Part shown: positions 16,361 through 27,679 of the stretch, piece by piece
How the letters are laid out: every line of letters begins with the position of its first letter
Numbering within the stretch: the first letter of the stretch is position 1
Assembly: GCA_003116995.1 (NCBI GenBank)
Contig: BDSL01000141.1
Location: 145,988-209,987, forward strand
Length of the DNA stretch: 64,000 bases
DNA from: Yamagishiella unicocca
Taxonomy: Eukaryota; Chlorophyta; Chlorophyceae; Chlamydomonadales; Volvocaceae
Direction of reading: 5' to 3'
Program-made: the position numbers and the translations under genes
Notes under the pieces: generated by a model
The model's input: the letters and a program-made list of their open reading frames with translations, nothing else
What the model was told of the DNA's origin: nothing
The model's database searches: none

Positions 16361-18320
16361 ATGCATATCCGAATATCTCCAGTCATGCTGCTGACACCCC
16401 TGCTGCTGGCGACGTCGCGCCTGCCAACGCTAAAAAGGTCGCACGTCACAGCGCTACGCCTTGCAGCCGTCGCGGGTATTGCTTCACTATTAATTTATAT
16501 CGTTGGCAACACTGTGAGCTTCATAGTGCAGGTGGGCTTGCGCCGGTCCAAGAAGTTGCAGTCCGGGCAATTGCACGCTGACATGCATTTTGCCGCGCGC
16601 AGCTGTTCGAACTTAGCTCGTCAGAAGTCTCAAAGTTCATCAAGGTTATCGCAGCCCTACTCAATCGTCCCAATCTAGGTGCGTTGCTCACGCCTGGGTT
16701 CGTACGAAAGTCGAAAGCGGGAACGCCCATCTTTCTGCCGCTTCGGTATGGGTGCGGGGAACCGTGTGGGGAAAGTGGAAGGAGCAGCGAACACAGGCAG
16801 GGCGGCCGCTGAGGGCGGGGCATGAGGTCGGTTAGGCCGGGTACAGCATGCTGGGGCCTGGCAGGCGAATGATCAAGACCTGGGGCAGTGCACGTCCACC
16901 GCCCGCTCGCATGCTTCCGTGCCTTTGCCTCCTCGCTGTCCGTCAGCAGCCCTTCCGCTGCTCCCACTGTATGTCCGCATCCTGCGCCACATGCCGTATC
17001 TGTAGTACTACCCTTGCAATTCCTCCACACAGGTCCATCCCCCGCCCACCACCGTAGCTTAGCGCCAGCAGCCGTCTCGGCCCCAGTCTAACCGCCTGCC
17101 TGACCGGGGTCTCCTTAATCCCCTCCTCGCAGACTTGGAGTTCCTGCCTCAGGAGTTTGAGGACTTGACGCCCAGTGACGAGGGCGTGTACTCGTACGCT
17201 CCGGGCAGCTACCACCCGATCCTCTTCCGCCGCTCGGACTCCACAGCAGGGGCGTGGGAGTGGAGCGACGACGGCCGGCAGTGGTTCGCGACGGACAGCT
17301 TCCGGGAGGTACGGCAGACGGGTCGGTGCGAGCGTTTCAGCTGCGGTTCGGTAGGGCCTCTGCCGGCGGGAGACAAGAGTTCGAAGGGGGTGGGTGGGGT
17401 GGGGGGCCTGGGAGGGGTATTCGTGCCACGACCGTTCGGGGCTCATAAGGGGTTGCGGGCATCCAGGGCGTCGTACGATGTCGTACGGCTGGAGAAATGC
17501 GACTCAGGCATAGGAGGACCCCGCCCCCCACGTGCATACTCCCCACATCTTGTAACCGGGTCTTCTCGGCACCCCCTAACGTGCGCTGTGGCTGCCTTTT
17601 CACAACCATTCCGATATACTCAACTGCTCTCCCTGCCCCTCTTCTCATGACCCAGAGCCCCAATGGTGTCCCGGAGCCCCCCGCGCTCATCTTCATCCTG
17701 CGGCTGCACGCGGAGCACCTCATCCGCCGCCGCCTAGCCAACCCGGCCGCCGTACACCGCCGCCTGCCTCCGCCGCTCGATCTGGGGGAAGACGGTCTTC
17801 GCCCGCTGGACTCAGCGCCGGACGTGCTGTGCTGCCCGATCTCTCACGGCGTGATGCGGGTGCCGGTGGTATCACCCAGCGGGACCACGTTCGAGTACGA
17901 GTACATTCGCAGGTGGAGAGCGGGGGAAAGCGAAGGGCCAGGGGGGTAGAAGGGCCAGGAAGGTGCGGAGTTGGGGGGCTGGCTGGCTGCGGTGATTGAA
18001 GCCGCCAGCGTGGGGAAAGGGTTTATTTATTTCGGCCCAAGGGGCTTGAATAACCCCGCCTTGCGTCCCTGTCCCCCTCCAGGTGGGTGCAGCAGCACAA
18101 CACCGACCCGGTCAACGGTGCGCCGCTGGCGGAGGCCGACCTGTACCCCAACCTAGCGCTGAGGGACATGATCGGACGGTGGCTGCACCAAGGGGCGGGA
18201 AGCAGCCGGGAGGCAGGGCAGGAGGCAGGGGCCGGTGGCGAGGCGGATGCCGGGAGTAAACAATCGGGTGCAGTAAGCTGGACGGGACCGCTCCCGCCGC
18301 ACCTCATCGACCTCAGCTGA
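16361..18320 (+). CDS. U-box domain protein with hydrophobic N-terminus (putative E3 ubiquitin ligase)
   Basis: Exons are 16361-16531, 16603-16678, 17133-17308, 17656-17912 and 18083-18320, all with compatible phases, giving 305 residues. The U-box spans about residues 197-262: it opens with DVLCCPISHGVMRVPVVSPS, continues through FEYEYIRRWVQQH, crosses the last splice site, and ends with TDPVNGAPL...LYPNLALRDMIGRWL. This is the normal RING-like fold without zinc ligands that recruits E2 enzymes. Residues 1-57 contain two hydrophobic stretches (VMLLTPLLLATS; LRLAAVAGIASLLIYIVGNT) that could anchor the protein in a membrane or act as a targeting signal. The middle (YHPILFRRSDSTAGAWEWSD) matches no domain I know. 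The C-terminus is Gly/Ala/Glu-rich. Substrates are unknown. Confidence 0.8.
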
Positions 18321-19664
18321 TACACGGACTGAGCTGACCTGGTGAGACATGTGAGACACATCCTGCTGCTGCTGTTCGCGGTTGGACTTCGGCGGGGGTA
18401 CTCTAGGGCGGGAAGTGGGGCCTAGGGCGCGGCGATGGCTGGGGGCAGGTACGACACCCGCCCGGAGCACTGCTTCCCTGGAGAAATGCCGTACTGTAGA
18501 GAATCTCTGCCCCACCCCACCGGCCACGAACTGCATGGCATCACGCGGCTGAACCCCAGCCCCCGAGACCGGAAGCGTCTGTCCTAAACGTTTTTTCATT
18601 CGTACAGGGGTTTTTCTTGCAGCCCCCGAGCCCGGACTGTTCCACCCGACGCTGTTGCTCAGTGCGGTCTCGACGCGGCGTGATGTGTGGGGCCTTATGC
18701 GGCGGCGATGTCGAAGCACCTGGAGCTGGCGTCCGGGGCAGACCGCGTAGAGTTTGACAGATGCGTGAGGTATTGGATTGTGAATTCGGGCGCAGCTGCT
18801 GATTGGTACGGCAGCTTCGCCACTGCACCCTGTACAGCCTTCCTACCTGAGCTTGGTGTCGGAGAGCGGTGCGGCTGACAACTACGGATTTGTGTGCAGA
18901 ACGGTGCGAGCAAAACCGAGAGCTGGGTAACTGCGATTGCCGCTGCGCGCTTCCGGGTTAACTAAGGGGTCGAAGGGCCACACCGGGGAAACCCAAAGTG
19001 CAAGGCTCGCGCACGGCTTTCCGTATCGCTCAGTCCTGAGCTGCCGAAGACACTTGGCGTGTTGCAGCTTGCGCCCGCTGACCCAGGGGTCAGCCTGTCA
19101 AAACTCCTGCGAACGCACGCGTTTACGGCTGGGCCTTTGTGTGCCACCAAGCTCTGATCCAGCCAGCCGCATGGAGATGCCGTGGGACAGCCCCGGAAGC
19201 CACCTGCGGCCTCGGCTGTTGTACGGCCCTGCTGCCGGCAAGGAACCAGCGCCACGCACCGGTCCTCCAATAAATCGCGGCACATCAATCCAAACACAAT
19301 GCAGTACAGCGTCAGACAGCACCAGCACATTGTATAACGGCCGCCAGCACGGCGGGCGCCCCTCCCGTCACCCCAAAATCACGCGATCGAAACCCAGTTG
19401 CTGGGCCACGACCCGACCCGCCCGAGCCCCCCGCAGTCAAAAGAGTCACCATCGACGATGCACACGCCTGCGTTTGACGCACGCACACAGAAGTCTATAC
19501 CCGTCGGCGCACACACGCGCTGCACCCCTCATGTAGGCGACCCGCGCCGCGCGCAGGCGCTCAAGCATCTACACAACCTCCACCCCGTCCCTATCCCAGG
19601 CCCCTGTTTTCCCGCGCATCCGCGCACGCCCTTCCCCTTCCACTCCGCCCTTTCCGCTGCCGCC
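18321..19664. other. Convergent intergenic region
   Basis: The U-box gene ends at 18320 and CFAP251 ends at 19665 from the other side, so this 1.3-kb stretch holds both 3' UTRs. I see no coding exon. A copy of a dispersed repeat also found in CFAP251 introns is at about 18574-18622. Confidence 0.55.
18574..18622 (-). repeat. Dispersed short repeat, copy 1 (diverged)
   Basis: On the plus strand it reads GCGTCTGTCCTAAACGTTTT followed by a T-rich stretch and ACAGGGG. It shares the first ~25 bases with the copy at 25119 and is more diverged afterwards. Confidence 0.5.
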
Positions 19665-22600
19665 TCACTGCGCCTCCACTCCGTCCGCGTCGAATCCCAG
19701 CACCTCCGAGCTGAACACCGCCGCAGTGACCGCCTGCGGGATGGCCTTGTCCAGCGTGGGCGCCCCCGTCAGTGCCGCCAGCGCCGCCGTGAGCTCCTCG
19801 GCGCTCATGGGCTCGCCGGCGCCCTGCAGCAGCGTCAGGACCTGCTCGCGAGAGATCTTGCCTGCGGGCGAGGAGGGAGGGGGGAGGCGAGCAGAGGGGG
19901 GCGAGGGGGGTTGCAAAAAAGACCGTTTACGCGACGTGAGCAGTAAACGAGGGGGGGGGGGCGAGAGGGGGGATGAGGGACCGGGGGGCAAGGAGTGCAC
20001 CGAGGCGGGCGTGGCGCTGGGTTCGAGGCCTGGGGGACAGGTGGCACCAGCGATGGCGAAATTTGGACACGTGCTGGACGCGGAAGGGGACTGGGCCTTA
20101 TGCCGTGCATTCATCCACCTAGCGCTTACTCCCCTGGCCTCCTAGCCTCCAAACGTGGCCCCTCATCCGCAACCCAGTATCGGCGGTCGTACCAGATACC
20201 CCCCCACCAGAAATATTGTGTGCGCCTCTCGCCACGCGCCTCACCGCCCCCGCTGTGTGACCCACCCGGCTCGCCGCGCGCCCCGAGCTCCTTGAATGCC
20301 GCCACGATGTCCGCGTGGGTCACGTTGAAGAGCGGGCGGTGGTTGATGTAGAGGCATAGCAGGTCTGCGAAGGTGACTGCGGGCATGGACTCCATGTCCC
20401 TGCCGTGAGCCATGTACTGGATGTGGTTGAGCAGGTTGTCGATGTCGGCCTCACTTGGGTAGAACCCGGCGGCGCGCATCAGGTCGGGAACCACCTCCAC
20501 AGGCACGGTGCCTGCGGGGCGAAGAAGTGGGGGGGGGCGGGGCAGCAAGGAGGTGGGCGTGGGTTCAAGAGGACTCCTGCCCCACAGTGACAAGAGGAGC
20601 CGAACCAACATCCCGCCTCCCCCACCGGGAAGAACCAGCTTCGAGGTTCGTGGGTTAGTTACCCTGCCACCTCAGCCCCCCCCGCCACCTCACCCTTCCC
20701 TCCACCTCAACCCCTCCCCCCCGCCACCTCACCCTCCCCTCCACCTCGCACCCCCCCGCCACCTCACAATCCCCCCCCGCCACCACCACCCGCCAACCCC
20801 GGTGCCCCCGCCGGGTCGCTCACCCGGCACCGCCCGCGGCTCCAGCGCGTCCTCCCCCTGCGTCTTGATCTGCGCGTACACGAAGTAGTCGCGCATCTCC
20901 CGCAGCAGCTCCGAGTCCGCAAGCACCTCGGACCAGCGGGCCTCGCTGCCGGCGGACACGGCGGACGCGGCGGAGCGCTCCAGGGGGGCCGTGTTGATGT
21001 CCCAGCTGGCCAGGGTGCCGTCACCACCTGCCGGGGGCGAGGGCGAGTGGGGCGAGGTGCGGAGCTGGGTGGGTAGGCGGCCGGGTCAGGTGGCAGCGGG
21101 CAGGGCAGGGCAAGTCCCCACATATAGGCAGACATGAGACGGCCATGGTTGAGCTCAGGCTGGGAACTAACCCAGGAGCTCAGGTTGGGAGCCCGAGACG
21201 TTGAAAAAAACGTTGAATACAACAGTGGTGGAGAAACCCCCGACGCCTCCGTTTACACCACCTCCGCCCCGCTGCCTGCCGCACCCTGCCCGGCCTTGGC
21301 AGCATTAGTCGCAATCCCCCTCCGCCCCCCTTCCACGGGCTATCCTCTCATACTCCCATTTTGCCCCCAAGCCCATGCTTCACTCACCCACGGTGAGCAG
21401 CTTGCGGCCGTCGTAGGAGATGGTGATGGACCGCACCTGACCCGGGTGCGCGATGAGACCCATGGTTCGCGCCGGGTCGCCGTCAAGCGGCCAGGCGATA
21501 AGGCCCACCACGCGCTCCGCGGTGCGGTACGCCAGGAAGGCGGAGTCGCTGGCGGGGCTCTTGAACATGACCAGCTGCGCGATGGGGCCGCCGAACGTAG
21601 GGCCCAGGAAGGTCGCCTCCACGGAGGAGCGGTCGGGGTTGAAGACGCGGATCTTGTAGCTGTCGTCTGCGCTCTCGGTGGTAGCGGGGGTTGGAGGGTG
21701 AGGAGGGGTGAGGCCGGGAAATGGGCTGTGGGCGGTGCAACCCCGGGGCTCGTGCGACTGCCATTCATGACACCACAGGCGATATGACACGCGCTGCAGG
21801 TAAACCCTAACCCTATCTTCCGCGCGCTCCCAATCCTGTCCTCCTCCTGGGAACGACCACGACAACCTGCGACACGCAGGGTCGCCTCCCGCAGCCACCT
21901 AAACGCTTCTAAACGGGTTTTTTCTCGAATCTACGGGTCGTCCTCAAAACCCCGCAGCCACCTCACTCCGCACCCTCCACCCACCCGACACCAGCAGGTG
22001 CGTGTCCGCCGCGAAGGCCCGGTAGTACTGCAGCGGCGGTGCGAAGGTGAGGGATGTGGGCACTCCGCCCCCGGGCGGAAAGTCGTAGTAGGACGCCGCC
22101 TGCAGGCCCGCCGCCACCGACGACGCCGCCAGGTCGTACTCGACCACCCTGCTGTCTGCTCCCACCGTCAGCAGCCGGGTCTGGCCCGAGGGTGACTCGC
22201 CGAACGCCACGCTCGCGATGGGGCCGTGGTGGGAGCGGCAGCGGCCCAGGAACTCCCACCGCATGGTGTGCTTGTAGGGCTGGTAGGAGTACAGCAGGAC
22301 CTGGGGGGGTGAGGGAGGGCGGGGGTGAGGAGTCAGCGGAAGGATCCTTGGTAGGGGAGGAGGGCGGGGGGGAGGGCGGGGAGCAGGAGGAGGAGGAGAA
22401 GAGGAGGGGCAGGAGGAGGAAGGGCCCGCCGGGAGTAGTGACTGGCAGTATCGTTTACCAACGACCGTACAGCAGCAGCGCAGGACAGGCCCACTCCCCC
22501 CTCCCCTCCTCCTGAGGCCCGCTCCGATCCCACAGAGGGCAACCCGCCCGGCAAGACCCAAGGTCCCCTCTATCCGCACCTGCCCCGCACCACCCGTCCA

Positions 22601-25600
22601 GCCCATCCTTAACGACTCCCTCCGCTCTCGGCTGCCCCCAGCCCCCTGAACTCACTCTCCCCCCATCCCTCTCCACCCTCTCCTTTCCTGCACCCCCCCC
22701 AACCCACCTGGTGGTGCTCGTCCGCCACCGCGATGTGCTGCCCCGTGGACGACACCGCCAGCCGCGTAAGGCCCGCGGAGGTGTTCCGCATCACGTGCGC
22801 GTCCGTAAAGCTGTCGCCGTCCAGGATGTGCACGTGGCCCGAGCCGAAGCCCACCACCAGCAGCCCGCCGTCGCGGCTGTAGCACAGGCAGGCGCCCGGC
22901 TGGCGCTGGTGGTCGAAGGAGCGCGAGTTGACCAGGCAGTGCGCGATGGAGTCCCAGCGCTGCAGCCCGCCGCTGCGGCCCAGCACCGCGAACTCGGCCC
23001 GGGTGGGGTGCGCGGCGATGTCCACCACATCAGCCAGGAGCGAGTCCAGGACGGAGGTGCCGCGGCGCCGGTCGGCGTCGTACTCCTCAAATGTGGCGCT
23101 CTGGGGCAAGGGTGACCGTTTTGGGGCCGGCGGGGTCGGGGGGGTGGGGGTGGGGATGCTGAGGGGTTCGAGGGAAACCCGTGGATGTCCGAAAAACACC
23201 GTTTGAAACAGAAGCTGAGGGAGGGGTATGGGTAGGTCAGGGGGCATGGAGGCCGCCGCGAATTCCTCAACCGCACCGGGCAGCTCGGGTGTTTAGTTTC
23301 CCCCGTGTTTAGTTTCCCCCGGCGGTTGGCGGTTGGCGGAGTCAGCAACCCACATCGCGACCCACCTGCACGGAAATGATTTTGCTGTGGCGGGTGGCCA
23401 CCACGAAGTCCGGCACCATGAAGCGGTTGAGGGTGTCGGCGGCGTCCGCGTGCGCGATGCGGTCGGGCAGCACCGCGGAGAAGGCCACTGCGGTCACAGG
23501 GCCTGGGGTTGGGGGGGCAGCGGGGGCAGGGGAGGAGCATGAGAAGGCGCGTTGAGCAGCTACGGGCCTATGGGCCCTTACGGCCCGTTACGGGCACGGT
23601 GCCGTACCAAGGGTGGTTACAGAAAAGGACCGTATCAAGGGGGTGGGGGGAGCTACAACGTGGTGGTCATGGATGACTGGGTGGGACCTGGCATCAAGGT
23701 GCTGCGGACGCGCTACCATGGACCGCCGTACGGATCGGCAGGAGATAAGGCCCCCCAGTGACCCGCGCACCCACCCGACGCCAGGTCCTCGAACCACGCC
23801 ACGATGCGCAGCAGCGGGTCGAAGAAGCGCACGTAGCCGTCCTCCCCGCCGCTCACGATGAAGTCCCCCACCGTCGACAGCAGCGTCACGGGTGAGGAGT
23901 GGATGCGCATGAGCTTGATGGCGCGGCGGTCGGTGGCGCTGGTGCCCACCTGTGTGTGTTGGGCGGGGGGCCCATAAAAACCGTTTACGTGACAGGGTAA
24001 ACCCGCGTGTGTGTGTGTGTGTTAGGGGGGGCCGCGGGCAGCAGGCAGCAGGCGGAGGAGGAGGAGCGGAGGTCGGGGCCACAGAAGGGCCTCAGCACCG
24101 GGGCAGGCAGCTGGACGCCGCAAGTCCGGGTGTCTCGTCCCTCAGCCGCACCCCCACCTCTCCGTCGGTTTCCCAGCTCGCTATGACGCAAGAGATACTC
24201 GAGGCCCTGGCCATGCCCTCCCTCGTCCGTTAACAGGTTATCCCTTCTACCGTCCGGTTGCTCAAATCTCCCCCCCCGGGGGCCGGTTTTTGCGGCCGCC
24301 AACCCATGTCCAGTAGCCTACGCGCGCGTCCAGGTGTCCGAAGGCTATGCACCAGCTCCCATGTCGAGTTACCGGTACTTTTATGTAACCCCCCCCCCCC
24401 GCCCCGCCCCACGGCTGCCGCACCTGCGCCGCGATCCCCTGCTCGTCCCACACCACCAGGTCGCCGTCCGCGGTGGCCGTCAGCGCCTGTGTGGTGCCGG
24501 GCACGAACACGCTGCTCACGAAGTCCCCCACGGCCTGCTTGAAGTCGCGGGAGCGCAGCGGCGGCGAGTAGTACTGGAAGCGCGGGGAGGAGGGCGACCA
24601 GCTCCAGAAGTACACGCGGCGGCGGCCGTTGGAGATGAGCTCCTGAGAGATGGGGGGGGGAGGTGCAAAAAAAGGGGGAGGTGGGTCATGCCCTGGCTCA
24701 TAGGGTAGGTTGGCCTACGCAAGGACATGGGACAATACTTGGCTGCGCAGCTGCAGCTGCAGCGAGGGGTTGGGGTCGTCTCCGCTCCAGCGTTGCAAAG
24801 CAGACGGATACTTGCAAGGTGCGCGGTTGGGGTCGCCGCGCGTTGCACGCCAGGTGCTTCACGCCACACCAGTTTGTTTGGGTCCGAGTTGGGTCCCGCA
24901 GCCGCCCCCCACCCCCCCGAGCACTCCCGACCGCCACCGCGCACCCCGCCCTTTCGCGTCTTGGAACGTAAGCAGCATTCACCCACCTACCACAACCCCA
25001 CGTACGCCTTCGCCCCGGGCCCACCCCCCAGCACGGCGCCGGCCGCGTGTCAGGGCCAGCCGCCACCCCGCGGTTTCGAAGCCGCGTGGCCGTCACCCGC
25101 TCACCCCCCCCCTTGAACGCGTCTGTTCTAAACGGTTTTTTCTGGCATCCACGGGTCTTCCTCGAAACCCCCCTTGATCGCACCTGCGGGTTGTTGGAGC
25201 TGAAGCGGATGGAGTGCTGCCCGTCCCCCGCGGGCACCAGAGTGGTGGCGAGGGGCCGGGGGACGCCCCCGGAGGCCGGCTGCCCGTCCTGCCTCTGTCC
25301 GGGGTCCTGGTACTGCGACTGGTGCGTTTGCGGGGCGCCATAGTTCAGCAGCGCCGCCAGAGACCACAGCGCAACCTACGAGTCGAGGGACGGGGGGTGG
25401 GGTGAGAAGACCCGGTTACAAGGCATAGGGAACGAAGGGCAGGCACGGACGGGGGCTCGCGGGGTAGCCAGGGGTCTCAGGGCCCTGCCGGGCGTAGCCG
25501 GACGTGCTTGTGTTGGGGAGGGGTGTGTGCTGCCAGTAAGGGTGCTGTCCTGCCACCCCGCCTACGCCCCAGCGCCCATCCCAAAGCACCGCAGTGCTCC

Positions 25601-27315
25601 TCCTCCGCTCCACTCCCGGACAGCCCCAGCCCCTCCACGTCCGCACCACGCCGGGAGACCCCCGCTGCAAGCGAGCACCTGAGCTACAAACGTCCCTCGC
25701 CACACGTGCATTTGCAGCGAATTCACTACGACTGTTCACTGCCTGGCGGAAGTCAGGTTCCAAACGAAGCCCAGACTGCAACGCTCCCCTCCTGCCCAGC
25801 CCCCCCTCCTGCCCAGCCCCCCCTCCTGCCCTGTCCCATCTTGCCCAGCCCCCTCCTGCCCAGCGCCCTCCTGCCCAGCCGCCCCTGCGGACCCAGCTCC
25901 TAGCTGCCAGCAGGGACCTCGCATGTGCAATCCCACCCGCCATGGCTCAGTACGACCAACGACGGGTCCACAGCCGCCCCTGCCTCGTTACCCTCCCTCC
26001 GCACCCCATCCCGCCCCCGTCCTTTCGCAGCTTACCGGTTTCCACTGGGCGGGAGGTGGGCGCCACCTCCCTCCCATCAGAAGCCAGCCAGCCGCAACTC
26101 ACCACCCGGAAGACTACTTCCACACCTCCCCCCACACCACCGCTTGCCACCCTTCCTACGTGCGCCTCCATCGCCCGGCAACACGAGCTCTGCCCGCTGG
26201 CCGGCGCCGCCTGCGCCTTCCTCCCGCCACCTTCCCCGTGGTCCCGAGAGCCGGCCCACCACGTGGAAGGGGCCAGAGGCCGTGTCCAAGGCCTAACTGC
26301 CCCCTGGTGTCACATGTCAGACACCACTGAACCTGTCATTAGCCGGCCCCCTAACCCTGGCCCCACCTGTTCCCTAGGCAAGCCCACCCGCTTGCCGTGG
26401 CGGCCCCCGGCCCACCAACGGGTTTCCTCTTAACCCACCACCCATCGCCTCCCCGCTGCCGCTCCCGGGCCCCCTCTCCCCCTGCCCGTCCAGTCACTCC
26501 TGACACACGGGCTTTCCTCACAAGCCTCCCCGCCCACCCAGCCGGGTCTTCCTGGAACCCACCTCCTGCTCGCCGCTGTCCGGGTCCGCTGCGCTGACGG
26601 TGGCCAGCCACATTCCATCCATGGAGACGTCCATGGTGGATACCCCGTGGCGGTGAGGCTGCTGCACGGTGCATGTGGGCAGCCCGGTACGGACGTTCCA
26701 CACCACCAGCAGCGACTCCGGGCCGGTGTCGGCGGTGATGACATGGGCCCGGTCGTCGGTTGTTACGATGCACGTAATGGGGCTAGTGTGACCCTGTGCG
26801 GGGAAACGGGAACTTTTTTGCTTGGTCATTGTGGCGGTATGGATTGCGGGTGGGCGCGTGGTTTGGTTGTAAGTGGCCCAGCGCTGCTGACCGACATACT
26901 CGGCGTCCGTGGGGGGAAGCCAAGTAACACTATGCATGGGCGGTCCAGGGTTGTGGTGTACGTGCTGGAACACTGGCTGGCCGTCAGACCCAGCGACCCA
27001 CGCAGTCATCCGCGGGAGCAATGTCGCTTGCCTCACCTGTAAAAAGACCTGTCTCCGAAGCCGCTTGTCATAGATGACAGCAGTGTTAGCAGCTAAGTAG
27101 CAAATTCTGTCCGTGTAGCCATCGGACAAGTTGACCAGGCTGTGTTTTATGCTGGCTGAGGCGCCAAAGACCCAGCTAAGGGACTGCAAGCGGGCATACA
27201 TAACGGGTCATAAGACATGCATTCGATGGGGCGCGCGTCCCCCTTGAAAGAAGTCCGCACATGGAAGTCGCTTCCAACTCCTTATGCTTACCAAGGCCTG
27301 TTGGTCCTCAGCCAT
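19665..27315 (-). CDS. CFAP251: CFAP251/WDR66, WD40 subunit of the calmodulin- and spoke-associated complex
   Basis: Thirteen exons on the minus strand: 27315-27292, 27183-27037, 26793-26563, 25375-25184, 24642-24424, 23949-23775, 23502-23366, 23100-22708, 22300-21985, 21666-21388, 21027-20824, 20511-20266 and 19861-19665. Phases agree throughout, giving 919 residues. The start MAEDQQAL sits in a 24-base first exon. Most of the protein is a chain of WD40-type repeats (for example GHTSPITCIVTTDDRAHVIT, SGGEDGYVRFFDP, VGADSRVVEYDL). Exons 12-13 (about 773-919) form a helical calmodulin/EF-hand-like tail (EADIDNLLNHIQYM, GKISREQVLTLLQG), the family's hallmark C-terminus. In Chlamydomonas FAP251 joins FAP61 and FAP91 in the CSC, which links radial spokes to the nexin-dynein regulatory complex in the flagellar axoneme. 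Several introns carry short repeats. It is transcribed divergently from the lipoyl gene. Confidence 0.92.
20661..20790 (+). repeat. C-rich minisatellite in a CFAP251 intron
   Basis: Several imperfect copies of a ~30-40 base unit containing CCCGCCACCTCACCCT and CCTCCACCTC lie in the intron between exons 12 and 11 of CFAP251. Confidence 0.7.
21904..21953 (-). repeat. Dispersed short repeat, copy 2
   Basis: On the plus strand this intron segment reads CGCTTCTAAACGGGTTTTTT, then a short spacer, then CTACGGGTCGTCCTCAAAACC. It matches the copy at 25119 over about 50 bases with a handful of changes, and lies just downstream of the donor-side boundary region of CFAP251 exon 9. Confidence 0.65.
23163..23215 (+). 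repeat. Dispersed short repeat, copy 3 (opposite orientation)
   Basis: The plus strand reads GGGGTTCGAGGGAAACCCGT, then GGATGTCCGAAAAACACCGTTT. This is the reverse complement of the element at 25119 with several substitutions. It lies in the intron between CFAP251 exons 7 and 8. Confidence 0.65.
25119..25173 (-). repeat. Dispersed short repeat, copy 4 (reference copy)
   Basis: The plus strand reads GCGTCTGTTCTAAACGGTTT, then TTTTCTGGCATCCACGGG and TCTTCCTCGAAACCCC. It lies only ~11 bases from the donor of CFAP251 exon 4. Similar segments occur at 18574, 21904 and 23163, with shorter matches at 19916 and 23975 (AAAACCGTTTACG core) and 26541. Confidence 0.65.
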
Positions 27316-27679
27316 TTTGATGTGTGGTGCTTTTCGCTCGTTACTTAGGTAGGATTATAATCATTTTGCTACGAAAGATACTCGCTTTGAGGTCGCTCGA
27401 GACTCGTTTGTATTTTGGCTACTAAAATTACAGAGGCAACGTTATCCTATCCGATCATGTAACAGAGTGTGCACAATTGGTGTCCAAAAACCTGTCGAAG
27501 TGCCGTAATGTCGTACAGGAATTACACAGGTTGTCCTTGGCCACCGTTCACTCTTGGTCCGACCCTTAGATGATTGAGGCTGCACGAAATTATCACCCTA
27601 TCCAGGATTTCTAGGTAGTCTTGCCAACTCCGAGACGCACTCAATTTCATTTCATTGCGTCTTGTGGCGGCTGTACTGG
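27316..27679. promoter_or_regulatory. Divergent intergenic region shared by CFAP251 and the lipoyl gene
   Basis: The two ATGs are 364 bases apart and point away from each other. The region is AT-richer than its surroundings, especially 27340-27480. I could not assign a TATA box, RFX-type X-box or other named site. Confidence 0.5.

Noticed and set aside
21795..21815. Telomere-like AAACCCTAACCC
   Set aside because: Only about two units, inside a CFAP251 intron, so chance is sufficient. A similar short run at ~43513 is also isolated.
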